Assembly: GCF_900091575.1 (NCBI RefSeq)
Contig: NZ_FMCR01000001.1
Span: 992,001-1,056,000 of the forward strand
Direction of reading: 5' to 3'
DNA: 64,000 bases
Source of the DNA: Micromonospora saelicesensis
Lineage (GTDB): Bacteria; Actinomycetota; Actinomycetes; Mycobacteriales; Micromonosporaceae
Positions within the stretch are counted from its first letter, which is position 1, and the number at the start of each line of letters is the position of its first letter. The position numbers were made by a program, and so were the translations under genes. Below are positions 41,407 through 49,780 of the stretch, piece by piece. The notes under the pieces were generated by a model. The model was not told where the DNA came from. It saw nothing but the letters and a program-made list of their open reading frames with translations, and did no database searches.

Positions 41407-41727
41407 TCAGAGCGGCAGTTGGATGCCGCCGCGGTTGGTGCCGGCCACCCGGCTGGCCACCTCGTCGTCGGACGCGTGGTACTGCCGACCGGCGGTGCGG
41501 ATCGCACCGGCGGTTTCGCGCAGCGCGCGGTGCAGCGCCGCCTGGTCCTGTGACCACTGCTGCTTGACCTGCTCGAACGACCGCCCACCAGCGCCACGCC
41601 AAGCCTGCTGCAACACCTCCAGCTCGGCCAGCAGGCCGGTCAGCATGGACTGCAACGACTGGTCCACCTGCTCGAACTTCGCGGCAGTCTGCTGCATCAC
41701 CGCTGCTTCTGCCTTGGTTTGGGACAT
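41407..41727 (-). CDS. WXG100-family protein, partner of the next gene
   Basis: A 106-residue protein starting MSQTKAEAAVMQQTAAKFEQVDQSL, with the turn motif AWRGAGGRSFEQV (W-x-G). It has the size and two-helix pattern of WXG100 proteins. The C terminus is polar and ends GGIQLPL. The ATG at 41727 was chosen because the family starts there. It is divergent from eccE and first in the two-gene esx unit. Confidence 0.9.
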   Translation of the reverse strand: MSQTKAEAAVMQQTAAKFEQVDQSLQSMLTGLLAELEVLQQAWRGAGGRSFEQVKQQWSQDQAALHRALRETAGAIRTAGRQYHASDDEVASRVAGTNRGGIQLPL

Positions 41728-42017
41728 CCGGACGTCACCTCGTCTCTCGGATCGCACCTGGCCGTCGACGCGCCCACCCCGGGGCGACGCGTCGTCGCTT
41801 GGCCCGGTCGTCGAGCACTGAGACACGGGTCAGCGACTGACTTCGTGGCTGACGGTAGCGACCTCGTAGCGGTTCTGCTACCCCACCGGCTTCCCCTGTG
41901 GACAACCGAGGCGGCCATCGGTCGCTTACGATGTGCCGCAGCCACGTCGCGGCGCGTGACGGGCCGCCGCAGGGCGGCCGGCCGCCCGACCCGGTCCCCA
42001 CTGGTCGAGGAGGCACG
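41728..42017. other. Divergent promoter region between the WXG100 pair and eccE
   Basis: About 290 bp. A TACGAT -10-like element near 41929 lies in the right place for eccE. TGTGGACAA (41896-41904), a DnaA-box-like 9-mer, occurs here as it does upstream of ssd. No gene is supported. Confidence 0.35.
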
Positions 42018-43979
42018 GTGCCGGCGATCACCACCGGAGGGCCGCACCCGCCGATCCCGGTCGGCTCCGAGGCAGCTGCCTCCCCACGGGTGGGCGGGCC
42101 GGGCCGGCCCACCGACCGCGGCCCGCTGTCGGTCGATCAACGCACCCCCCGTCGCCGGTCGCCGGTGGCCCGCTGGGTCGCACACGGCCGTCGTGCGGCT
42201 GCCGGAGCGCGAGCCGGCCAACTGGTCACCGCACAGGTCGCGGCGGCGCTCGTGCTCGTCGCCCTCGGCCGACCCGCGCCGGTCGTCGCGGCGGCCGTAC
42301 TGGTGGCCGTGCTGCTGGTGGCGGCCGCCTGGGTGCCGGTGCGGGGGCGGTGGCTGTTCGAGTGGCTGGGCACCGCCATCGGGCACCTCACCCGCCGGCG
42401 GGCGTTGACCGGGCCGGCCGACGCAGCCGAACTGCTCGACCTGGTCGCCCCGGGCACGGTGGTCCGCTCGACCGAGTTGACCGGCGGGCCGGCGGCCGTC
42501 CTGGAGGACACCACCGGCATGGTCGCGCTCCTGGAACTCGGCGACCCCGGCGACCTGCTGGGCGACGTGTCCCAGGCGATCCCCGCCCCGGCCGCGTTGC
42601 TCCCCCCGACCGGGCCGGACCAGCCCCCGCTGCTGGTCCAACTGCTGCTCGCCGGTGCGCCGGCGCCGGTGCCGAGCGCAGGTGGCACGGTCGGCACGTC
42701 GTACCGGCAGCTCACCGACGGACGGCTCGCCGGGCGCGAGCGGGCGGTGGTGGCGGTCCGGGTGCTGCGGGTGAACGGTTGGTCCGAGGAGGACCTGCGC
42801 CGGGTACTCGCCGGCACGGTTCGTCGGATCGTCCGCCGGCTCGGGCCGTTGGCCGCGCGGCCGCTCGGGGTGCCGGCGGCGCTGCGCGTCCTGGGCGAGT
42901 TGGCCCACCACGACGGCGAACCGGTCCGCGAATCCTGGCCGGCGATCCGGTCCGGCGCTCTCGTCCAGGCCACCTTCCGTCTGCTCCACCGGCCCGACGC
43001 CGGCACCGCGGCTGGACGCCGGCTGGTGCCCCGCCTGCTCGCGCTGCCGGCGACGGCCACGACAGTGTCGATCTGCTCCGGCCCGTCGCCGACGGTGTCG
43101 ACGTCGTCGGGTCCGCCGGCGGCCGGCGGAGTGCCGACCGAGCTGACCGTACGCCTGGCCGCCGGGACGGCCGCCGAGTTGGCGGCGGCCACCGAGGCGC
43201 TGGTCCGCCTGGTCACCGACCTGGGCGGCAAGCTGCGACGACTCGACGGCGCCCACCTGAGCGGGCTGGCCGCCACGCTGCCGCTGGCGCTGACGACACC
43301 CGGGGCGCAGCCCCGCCCACCGGCGCCCGGAGCGCGACCCGGCCCGGCGGTCGACGACTGGGAGCTGTCAGTGGGCGACGCGGGAATGATGGTCGGCACC
43401 AACCGGCACGGCCGAGCCGTCACCGTGCGACTGTTCCGGCCGGAGAGCACCCGCGTGCTGCTGGTCGGCGGGGTGCGAGCAGCCCAGTTGGTGGCCCTGC
43501 GCGCCCTGGCACTCGGCGCCCTGGTGGTGGTGCAGACCGCCCGGCCACGCGCCTGGGAGCCGTTCATCAGAGGGGTTGGCGCGCCGGGCGGCACGATCCC
43601 GTTGCTCCCTCCCGGTCGGGCGGTCGCCGACGGGGTGGGCACCGCGCTGCGTCCGTTGCTGCTGATCGTCGACGCCGGGCCGGTGGCGGCCGAGGCCGCG
43701 CCGGGCCCGCCGTGGCGGGCCACCCTGGTGGTACGCGACGAGCTGACCCCGGCCGACGTGGACGCGTTGAGCCGCGCCGATCTGGCGTTGCTCCAGCCAC
43801 TGACCTCCGCCGAGGCCACTCTGGCCGGAGCCGCGCTGGGGCTGGGCGGCTCGGCCGAGTGGCTGACCCGGATCCGGGAGGACATGGTGGCCGTGGTCAA
43901 CCGTCGGGCGCTGCGCTGGGCACTGCTCTCCCCCACTCCGATCGAGGCGCAACTGATCGGACCGCCGACGCGCGGCTGA
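42018..43979 (+). CDS. eccE: Type VII secretion protein EccE
   Basis: A 653-residue membrane component of the type VII secretion apparatus. The N terminus is Pro-rich; two membrane helices (LVTAQVAAALVLVALG and VVAAAVLVAVLLVAAAWVPV) precede a WLFEWLGTAIGHL amphipathic helix. A large cytosolic domain has the EccE layout (VSYRQL-like GTSYRQLTDGRLAGRERAVVAVRVLRVNGWSEEDLRRVLAG). EccE sits at the periphery of the complex near the mycosin. The GTG at 42018 has GAGGAGG 4 bp upstream. EccB, EccC and EccD are not in this window. Confidence 0.88.
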   Translation: MPAITTGGPHPPIPVGSEAAASPRVGGPGRPTDRGPLSVDQRTPRRRSPVARWVAHGRRAAAGARAGQLVTAQVAAALVLVALGRPAPVVAAAVLVAVLLVAAAWVPVRGRWLFEWLGTAIGHLTRRRALTGPADAAELLDLVAPGTVVRSTELTGGPAAVLEDTTGMVALLELGDPGDLLGDVSQAIPAPAALLPPTGPDQPPLLVQLLLAGAPAPVPSAGGTVGTSYRQLTDGRLAGRERAVVAVRVLRVNGWSEEDLRRVLAGTVRRIVRRLGPLAARPLGVPAALRVLGELAHHDGEPVRESWPAIRSGALVQATFRLLHRPDAGTAAGRRLVPRLLALPATATTVSICSGPSPTVSTSSGPPAAGGVPTELTVRLAAGTAAELAAATEALVRLVTDLGGKLRRLDGAHLSGLAATLPLALTTPGAQPRPPAPGARPGPAVDDWELSVGDAGMMVGTNRHGRAVTVRLFRPESTRVLLVGGVRAAQLVALRALALGALVVVQTARPRAWEPFIRGVGAPGGTIPLLPPGRAVADGVGTALRPLLLIVDAGPVAAEAAPGPPWRATLVVRDELTPADVDALSRADLALLQPLTSAEATLAGAALGLGGSAEWLTRIREDMVAVVNRRALRWALLSPTPIEAQLIGPPTRG

Positions 43980-44040
43980 TCCACCGGGACGGCCAGCCGG
44001 CGGGTTACGTCGGTGCGGTGTCCGTGGCACGATCCCCGCC

Positions 44041-44427
44041 ATGGGTTTTCTGAAAGGTCTGCTGATTCGGCTGGCCAGCACAGCTCTGGCTTTCTGGCTG
44101 GCCACGCTCCTCATCCCGGGCATCTCCCTGGATTCGAACTCGGCCACCGAGACGGTGACCACGCTGCTCCTGGTGGCGGTGATCTTCGGCGTGGTCAACG
44201 CGGTTCTCCAGCCGATCATCAAGACCGTCGGTTGTGGCTTCTACCTGCTGACCCTGGGACTCATCGCCCTGGTGGTGAACGGGCTGCTCTTCCTGCTCAC
44301 CAGCTGGATCGCCGACCAGGCCGGGCTGCCGTTCTCGGTGGACGGTTTCTGGCCGGCAGCCGTGCTCGGCGCCCTCTTCGTGAGCATCGTGACCTGGATC
44401 CTCGGCGCCGTCCTCGACCGGGACTGA
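44041..44427 (+). CDS. Holin-like phage holin family (PF04020-type) membrane protein
   Basis: A 128-residue protein with four membrane helices. GFLKGLLIRLASTALAFWLATLLIPGI, then VTTLLLVAVIFGVVNAVLQPIIKTV, is the signature start of this family, with N-A-x-[LI]-[RQ]-P. The name comes from loose holin similarity, but chromosomal members are not phage genes and have no known role. It is separate from eccE by 61 bp. Confidence 0.88.
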   Translation: MGFLKGLLIRLASTALAFWLATLLIPGISLDSNSATETVTTLLLVAVIFGVVNAVLQPIIKTVGCGFYLLTLGLIALVVNGLLFLLTSWIADQAGLPFSVDGFWPAAVLGALFVSIVTWILGAVLDRD

Positions 44428-44555
44428 CCGCGGACCAGCCAGCACCGACCCGGTCCGTCCGGGGCTCCGACCTCGGCCGGGGCCCCGGTCGGCCGATGAC
44501 CAGAGTTCGGGAATTTGGCGGCCGGACCGCCCATCCCGGCGGTTAGCGTCGCGGC

Positions 44556-45053
44556 ATGTTCTCGCTGACCTGTTCCGACGGCCACCTGCTCAGCACCGAT
44601 CCGGCGCGGATCGACCTGGACCTGGTGCACCACTGGTTGTCCACGGACGCGTACTGGGCGCTCGGACGAGACCGGGAGACCACCGAGCGGTCGTTCGCCG
44701 GCTCACTGCCGTTCGGCATCTACCGGCCGGAGGACGGCCGCCAGGTCGCGGTGGCCCGGGTCGTCACGGACGGCGCCACCTTCGCCTGGCTCTGCGACGT
44801 GTACGTCGACCGCGCCGCCCGGGGTCGCGGGCTGGGCGGGTGGCTGGCCCGCGCGGTCCGCGACCACCTGGACGAGCTGGGCGTACGCCGGATCCTGCTC
44901 TGCACCAACGACGCCCACCAGGTGTACGCGGGGGTGGGCTTCACCCCGCTGGACGCGCCGCAACGATGGATGCAGCTGGACCGGCGACCCCCGGTGACCC
45001 CGATCACCGGAAAGGAACAAAGCAGCACTACGCCCCTTACGGTGGAAGCGTGA
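44556..45053 (+). CDS. GNAT-family N-acetyltransferase
   Basis: A 165-residue acetyl-CoA-dependent acyltransferase. The acetyl-CoA pyrophosphate-binding loop is RAARGRGLGGWLARAV (motif A, R/Q-x-x-G-x-G/A), preceded by the strand ATFAWLCDVYVD and followed by YAGVGFTPLDAPQRWMQL. Substrate unknown. It is coupled by a GTGA overlap to the rarD-like gene. Confidence 0.9.
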   Translation: MFSLTCSDGHLLSTDPARIDLDLVHHWLSTDAYWALGRDRETTERSFAGSLPFGIYRPEDGRQVAVARVVTDGATFAWLCDVYVDRAARGRGLGGWLARAVRDHLDELGVRRILLCTNDAHQVYAGVGFTPLDAPQRWMQLDRRPPVTPITGKEQSSTTPLTVEA

Positions 45054-45976
45054 CGCCACTCCGTCTGGGATACCTCTACGGCCTCGGCGCGTACCTGCTC
45101 TGGGGTTTCTTTCCGCTCTACCTGAAGCTGCTGCGACCCGCCGGCCCGCTGGAGATCCTGGCCCACCGGATCGTCTGGTCGGTGCTCTTCGTGGCCCTGC
45201 TGCTGGCGGCGCTGCGCAACGTCGGCTTCCTGCGGGCGCTGCTGCGCCGCCCCTGGGCGGTGGCGGGGATCGTCGCCGCCGCCGCGCTGATCGCTGTCAA
45301 CTGGGGCACCTACATCTACGGGGTCAACTCCGACCGGGTGGTGGAGACCGCTCTCGGCTATTTCATCAACCCGCTGGTAGTGGTGCTGCTCGGTGTGACG
45401 GTGCTGCGGGAGCGGCTACGCCCGGCGCAGTGGGTGGCGCTGGGGATCGGCGCGTCGGCGGTCGCGGTGCTCACCGTGGACTACGGCCGGCTGCCCTGGC
45501 TGGCGTTGACCCTGGCGTTCAGCTTCGCCGGCTACGGCCTGGTGAAGAAGCGGCTCGGGCTGCCGGCGGCGGAAGGGCTCTTCGTCGAGTCGGCGGTGCT
45601 GGCGTTGCCGGCGCTGGGGTACCTGGGCTGGCTGACGGCGAAGGCCGACCTGACCTTCGGGCACGTATCGGCCGGGCACACCGCACTGCTGGTGCTGGCC
45701 GGCGCGGCCACGGCGATTCCGCTGCTGCTGTTCGCCGGGGCGGCCAACCGACTGCCCCTGAGCAGCCTCGGCATGGTCCAGTACCTGGCGCCGATCCTTC
45801 AGCTCGGCTGCGGGGTGCTGATCTTCCACGAGCCGATGCCGCCGGCCCGGCTGGCCGGCTTCGCGCTGGTCTGGCTGGCGCTGATCGTCTTCACCGCCGA
45901 CGCCGTCCGAACCTCCCGCCGCACCCGCCACCCCCACCAACCGACCAACGTCCCCACCCCCCTCCCCACCCCCTGA
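45050..45976 (+). CDS. rarD: RarD-type EamA-family transporter
   Basis: A 308-residue membrane protein with ten helices and two EamA halves. The start GYLYGLGAYLLWGFFPLYLKLL and the segment AHRIVWSVLFVALLLAA are hallmarks of RarD, a chloramphenicol-sensitivity-type permease whose natural substrate is not settled. The GTG start lies within the GNAT stop (GTGA), so the two are co-translated. The C terminus is a His/Pro/Thr-rich cytosolic tail that runs into a tandem repeat. Confidence 0.92.
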   Translation: MTPLRLGYLYGLGAYLLWGFFPLYLKLLRPAGPLEILAHRIVWSVLFVALLLAALRNVGFLRALLRRPWAVAGIVAAAALIAVNWGTYIYGVNSDRVVETALGYFINPLVVVLLGVTVLRERLRPAQWVALGIGASAVAVLTVDYGRLPWLALTLAFSFAGYGLVKKRLGLPAAEGLFVESAVLALPALGYLGWLTAKADLTFGHVSAGHTALLVLAGAATAIPLLLFAGAANRLPLSSLGMVQYLAPILQLGCGVLIFHEPMPPARLAGFALVWLALIVFTADAVRTSRRTRHPHQPTNVPTPLPTP

Positions 45977-46004
45977 CCCCCTGACCCCCTGACCCCCTGA
46001 CCCC
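45974..46004. repeat. 8-bp tandem repeat starting at the rarD stop codon
   Basis: Three copies of TGACCCCC and a seven-base fourth copy; the first TGA is the stop codon of rarD. Slippage here could not change the protein. Confidence 0.8.
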
Positions 46005-46077
46005 GCGATCTTGCAGTTTCGGTCGTCGATATGCCTGCCATGCCCCTTATGGAAGGGCAGAAAGTGCAAGATCGCGG
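46003..46077. repeat. 75-bp palindromic intergenic element
   Basis: CCGCGATCTTGCA (46003-46015) and its exact complement TGCAAGATCGCGG (46065-46077) form 13-bp ends; inside, GCCCCTT and AAGGGC give a small second hairpin. It lies between the convergent rarD and anti-sigma genes, so it could serve as a bidirectional terminator. I recall closely similar palindromes in Micromonospora intergenic DNA, which suggests a dispersed REP- or MITE-like family. Confidence 0.7.
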
Positions 46078-46094
46078 AGGGCCGGGGGGGTGGG

Positions 46095-46811
46095 TTAGGG
46101 GACGGCGTAGGTCAGGAGGGGCGTGCCGTCGGCTTTCTGCAGCTCCACGCTTACCAGTTCGGCGTCGGTGAACCTCGTCGCGCCGGTGAAGCTGAGGTCG
46201 TCGCCGGGAGCCGCCAGCCAGGAGCCGATCTGCTCGGTGGCGCCGTTCGGACCACGCGCCACCAGCCGGAACGGGTACGCCTTGCCGTAGCTCGTCCGCG
46301 CGTCGTACCCGCAACGCATGGTCACCTCGGTGCCCCACTTGGTGCCGGTCAGCCCGAGGTCGGCGTGCACCGGCCCGGCGGCAGCCACCGGTCGCATGGC
46401 CACCATCGACACCTGCGGTGCCGGGTTGCCCTGCGCGCCGGGCGGCCGGGACTGGTCGACCGGTCGAGGCAGCGCCACGGCGGTGCCCACACCGACCAGC
46501 AGCGCCAGCCCGGCGGCGGCCAGTGTGGTCAGTGCGTACCGTCGCCGGTCCGCGGCGCGTTCCCGACGACGGCGCTGGCGGGCCTCGTCGAGCAGCGCGG
46601 GCACCCGGGGCGGGGCCGGCGGCGGCAGGATCTGCTCCAAGCCCGCCGGGTCGAGGCGCCCGAGCAACCCGGGCAGGACGGCGATCTCGGCGACCGCCTC
46701 CCGACACGAGGCGCAGCCGCCCAGGTGCCGCTCGTAGGCCGCCCGTTCGGCGGGGGCCAGGGCGCCCAGCACGTACGCGCCGTCGTCGTACGCGAACTCG
46801 CACCGGGTCAT
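46095..46811 (-). CDS. Membrane anti-sigma factor (RskA-like, zinc-finger HC2)
   Basis: A 238-residue anti-sigma factor. The N-terminal zinc-binding anti-sigma domain has HLGGCASC (H-x-x-x-C-x-x-C) after YDDGAYVLGALAPAERAAYE. One membrane helix follows (YALTTLAAAGLALLVGVGTAVAL), and then an extracytoplasmic RskA-type beta-sandwich (MVAMRPVAAAGPVHADLGLTGTKWGTEVTMRC). It binds the sigma factor encoded just upstream and probably releases it after regulated proteolysis. The ATG overlaps the sigma stop by 4 bp (ATGA). Confidence 0.92.
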   Translation of the reverse strand: MTRCEFAYDDGAYVLGALAPAERAAYERHLGGCASCREAVAEIAVLPGLLGRLDPAGLEQILPPPAPPRVPALLDEARQRRRRERAADRRRYALTTLAAAGLALLVGVGTAVALPRPVDQSRPPGAQGNPAPQVSMVAMRPVAAAGPVHADLGLTGTKWGTEVTMRCGYDARTSYGKAYPFRLVARGPNGATEQIGSWLAAPGDDLSFTGATRFTDAELVSVELQKADGTPLLTYAVP

Positions 46812-47323
46812 CCCGTCACCCCCATCTCGGCCAGGACCAACCGTAGAGACCGCAGCGCGTAGTGGGTGCGGGATTTCACGGTCCCTGGCGGTACGCCCAG
46901 GCGGGACGCCGCCTCGGCCACCGACCGCCCCTGGTAGAAGCACTCGACCAGCACCTCCCGGTGGGTCGGGCTGAGCCGGTTCAGCGCCTCGGCGACGGTC
47001 CACGCCTCCACCGCCCGTTCGGCCTCGTCGATCGCCTCGGGCGGTTCGGGCAGATCGTCGGTGAACACCTCGCCGACCCGGGTGGACCGCCGCCGCCAGG
47101 CGTCGATGGCCAGGTTGCGGGCGGTGGTGAACAGCCAGGACCGCACCGATCCGCGCGTCGGGTCGAGTGACTCCGGATGTCGCCAGGCCCGCAGCAGCGT
47201 CTCCTGCACCAGGTCCTCGGCCCGCTGCCGGTCCCCGTTGACCAGCCGCAGGGCATGGGCGTACAGCGCCTCCGCGTGCTCGTCGTGCAGCGCGCGCAGC
47301 AGTTGGGCGTCGTGGTCGCTGAT
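46808..47323 (-). CDS. ECF sigma factor with an apparent ATC start codon
   Basis: A 171-residue ECF sigma factor. Read from 47323 the frame gives [M]SDHDAQLLRALHDEHAEALYA, then HALRLVNGDRQRAEDLVQETLLRAWRHP. This is complete region 2, followed by SWLFTTARNLAIDAWRRR, and region 4 (LNRLSPTHREVLVECFYQGRSVAEAASRLGVPPGTVKSRTHYALRSLR). No ATG, GTG or TTG lies in frame between the upstream stop (47384-47386) and a GTG at 47209 inside region 2. The only sensible start is ATC at 47321-47323, preceded at ideal distance by GAGGAG. A base error changing ATG to ATC is the main alternative. Paired with the RskA-like anti-sigma factor. Confidence 0.85.
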   Translation of the reverse strand: MSDHDAQLLRALHDEHAEALYAHALRLVNGDRQRAEDLVQETLLRAWRHPESLDPTRGSVRSWLFTTARNLAIDAWRRRSTRVGEVFTDDLPEPPEAIDEAERAVEAWTVAEALNRLSPTHREVLVECFYQGRSVAEAASRLGVPPGTVKSRTHYALRSLRLVLAEMGVTG

Positions 47324-47445
47324 GGCGGTCTCCTCGCTTCCGGCGCGCGGTCCGGCGGTGCGTTCGCTCGGGAATACGTGCGGTCACGCCGATCGGTTCA
47401 GCACGAGGTCAGACCGGTTGCGTGCCGGTTGCCACCGACGAAGGT

Positions 47446-47467
47446 GTTCATGCCTGGTTCACATCGC
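47446..47467 (+). promoter_or_regulatory. PHO-box-like direct repeat upstream of phoX
   Basis: GTTCATGCCTG followed by GTTCACATCGC are two 11-bp direct repeats whose first bases match the GTTCACC start of actinobacterial PHO-box units bound by PhoP. They lie about 85 bp before the phoX start. Phosphate starvation control of phoX is the expected consequence. Confidence 0.55.
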
Positions 47468-47551
47468 GGCTGACGAGCGCTCACCACGTCCTCCTAGCGT
47501 CCGGCTGGTACGCCGCCTGTCGTGCCACCGACTTCTCTGGAGGCCTCCCCC

Positions 47552-49678
47552 ATGAGCGACCGTCCCCGGCTGCTCCCCCTGTTGAACGGCACCCGTCATG
47601 GCACCCGTGATGCCATGACCTGTCTGTACCGCTGCGGAAACGCGTGTGACCACCCGGTCCCGAACACCTCCGACAACGCGTACTTCGGTGACGTGGTGAA
47701 CGCCGAGGTGTCGCGGCGTGGCGTGGTCCGGGCCGGCGCGGTCGGCGCGCTGGTGCTCGGCTTCGGCGGCGCGGCAGCCGGCGCGCTCGCCGGGGCGGCC
47801 CCGGCCATGGCGGCCCCGACCGCCCCGGATGTTCCGGAGAACGTCGGGTTCGGTCGTCCCAGCACCGGTGTCGGCAGCGGCGCGCTGACCTTCAAGCCGA
47901 TCCCACCGAACAAGCTGGACACCCTGGTCGTACCGAACGGGTACGACCACGCCGTGGTGATCAAGTGGGGTGACCCGGTGCTGCCGGGCGCGCCGGAGTT
48001 CGACCTGCACCACCAGACCGCCGCCGCGCAGTCCAGGCAGTTCGGTTACAACAACGACTTCGTGGGCGTGCTGCCGCTGGACAAGCAGGGCAAGCGGGCG
48101 CTGCTCGTGGTCAACCACGAGTACACCAACGAGGACCTGATGTTCCCGGGCTTCCCCGGCCTGGACGGCCTCTCCGTGGAGCAGCTGCGCACCGCCATGG
48201 CCGCGCACGGCATGTCAGTGGTGGAGCTTGAGCGGGTCGCGGGAACCGGGCAGTGGAAGCCGGTCGGCAAGGGCCCGCGGCCGTACAACCGGCGGGTCAC
48301 CGCACTGAGCACCAAGTTCGACCTGACCGGCCCGGCCGCCGGCTCGGCCTGGTTGAAGACCGCCGCCGACCCCAGGGGCCGCACTGTCGTCGGCACGCTG
48401 AACAACTGCGCCGGTGGCGTGACCCCGTGGGGCACTGTGCTCTCCGGCGAGGAGAACTTCAACCAGTACTTCGTGGGGGCCGACGCGGTCCCGGCCGAGC
48501 TGAAGCCGAAGCTGGACCGGTACGGCATCAGCACCGCCGCCCGCTACCCCAGCGGCAGCCGCAAGTGGGAGCGCGCGGACGAGCGCTTCGACCTGGCGAA
48601 GCACCCCAACGAGGCACACCGGTTCGGCTGGGTCGTCGAGATCGACCCGTTCGACCCGGAGAGCCGCCCTCGCAAGCACACCGCGATGGGCCGGTTCAAG
48701 CACGAGGGCGCCAACGTGATCGTCGCGAAGGACGGCCACGTGGTCGCGTACATGGGCGACGACGAGCGGTTCGACTACCTCTACAAGTTCGTCTCGGACA
48801 AGAAGTTCATGAAGGGCAACTCCTGGGCTGCCCGCAAGCACAACCTGACCCTGCTGGAGTCCGGCACGCTCTACGTGGCGAAGCTCGACCAGACCAGCGC
48901 CGCCGAGATCGACGGCTCGGGCAAGCTGCCTGCCGACGGCGCGTTCAACGGTCGGGGTCGCTGGATCAGGCTGGTCAGCGGCAACCGGTCGTTCGTCGAC
49001 GGGATGACCGCCGCGGACGTGCTCACCTTCACCCGGCTCGCCGGTGACAAGGTCGGCGCGACCAAGATGGACCGCCCCGAGGACGTCGAGCCGAGCCTGC
49101 TCACCGGCAAGGTGTACGTGGCGCTGACCAACAACACCAACCGGGGCGTCGGCAGCAACCCGAAGGCGGACGAGGCCAACCCGCGCAACGCCAACAAGCA
49201 CGGGCAGATCCTGGAGCTGGTCGAGGACCGCAACGACAACACCTCGGAGACCTTCGGCTGGTCGCTGCCGATCGTCTGCGGCGACCCGACCGACCCGTCG
49301 ACCTTCTTCGCCGGGTACGACAAGGCCAAGGTCTCTCCGATCTCCTGCCCGGACAACGTCGCCTTCGACGCCACCGGCAATCTCTGGATCTCCACCGACG
49401 GCAATGCGCTGGGCAGCAATGACGGCCTGTTCGCCACCGCCGTGGAGGGACCGGAGCGGGGTCACCTCAAGCAGTTCCTGACCGTGCCGCTCGGCGCGGA
49501 GACCTGCGGCCCGTTCATCACCGGCGACAACCGCTCGGTCTTCGTCGCCGTGCAGCACCCGGGCGAGATCACCGGGGCCTCGGTGGAGAACCCGGCCTCG
49601 AACTGGCCGGACGGTGACTACGCCAAGCCGGGCGTGGTGGTCACCTGGCGCCTCGACGGCGGCCCGGTGGGCAGCTGA
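47552..49678 (+). CDS. phoX: PhoX-family alkaline phosphatase, Tat-exported
   Basis: A 708-residue phosphatase of the PhoX family, which uses an Fe/Ca cofactor to release phosphate from organic esters outside the cytoplasm. A conserved Cys-rich N-terminal leader (MTCLYRCGNACDHPVPN) precedes a twin-arginine signal, VSRRGVVRAGAVGALVLGF (Arg55-Arg56), cut near residue 88. Family blocks include VVNHEYTNEDLMFPGF, NNCAGGVTPWGTVLSGEENFNQYF and HEGANVIVAKDGHVVAYMGDDERFDYLYKF. The ATG at 47552 has a GGAGG site. It is alone between the divergent sigma operon and a strong terminator. Confidence 0.95.
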   Translation: MSDRPRLLPLLNGTRHGTRDAMTCLYRCGNACDHPVPNTSDNAYFGDVVNAEVSRRGVVRAGAVGALVLGFGGAAAGALAGAAPAMAAPTAPDVPENVGFGRPSTGVGSGALTFKPIPPNKLDTLVVPNGYDHAVVIKWGDPVLPGAPEFDLHHQTAAAQSRQFGYNNDFVGVLPLDKQGKRALLVVNHEYTNEDLMFPGFPGLDGLSVEQLRTAMAAHGMSVVELERVAGTGQWKPVGKGPRPYNRRVTALSTKFDLTGPAAGSAWLKTAADPRGRTVVGTLNNCAGGVTPWGTVLSGEENFNQYFVGADAVPAELKPKLDRYGISTAARYPSGSRKWERADERFDLAKHPNEAHRFGWVVEIDPFDPESRPRKHTAMGRFKHEGANVIVAKDGHVVAYMGDDERFDYLYKFVSDKKFMKGNSWAARKHNLTLLESGTLYVAKLDQTSAAEIDGSGKLPADGAFNGRGRWIRLVSGNRSFVDGMTAADVLTFTRLAGDKVGATKMDRPEDVEPSLLTGKVYVALTNNTNRGVGSNPKADEANPRNANKHGQILELVEDRNDNTSETFGWSLPIVCGDPTDPSTFFAGYDKAKVSPISCPDNVAFDATGNLWISTDGNALGSNDGLFATAVEGPERGHLKQFLTVPLGAETCGPFITGDNRSVFVAVQHPGEITGASVENPASNWPDGDYAKPGVVVTWRLDGGPVGS

Positions 49679-49738
49679 CGTCGCACCCGCGGCCGAGCGG
49701 CCGCTGACGTTGCTCCGGCGGTCCGGCGCTGGACCGCC

Positions 49739-49777
49739 CCGAGAGGCCCTCTCCCAGCCCGGGAGAGGGCCTCTCGG
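49739..49777. terminator. Bidirectional terminator between phoX and iclR
   Basis: Perfect 17-bp arms (49739-49755 and 49761-49777) with a 5-nt loop between two convergent genes. Confidence 0.9.
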
Positions 49778-49780
49778 CGG

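Noticed and set aside
44041..44427. Prophage suggested by the phage holin family name
   Set aside because: No other phage gene is near; the PF04020-type protein is a common chromosomal membrane protein in actinobacteria.
46808..47209. Short sigma factor starting at GTG 47209
   Set aside because: This would remove the first part of region 2, which is encoded in frame upstream and preceded by a good ribosome site; the ATC start gives a complete protein.
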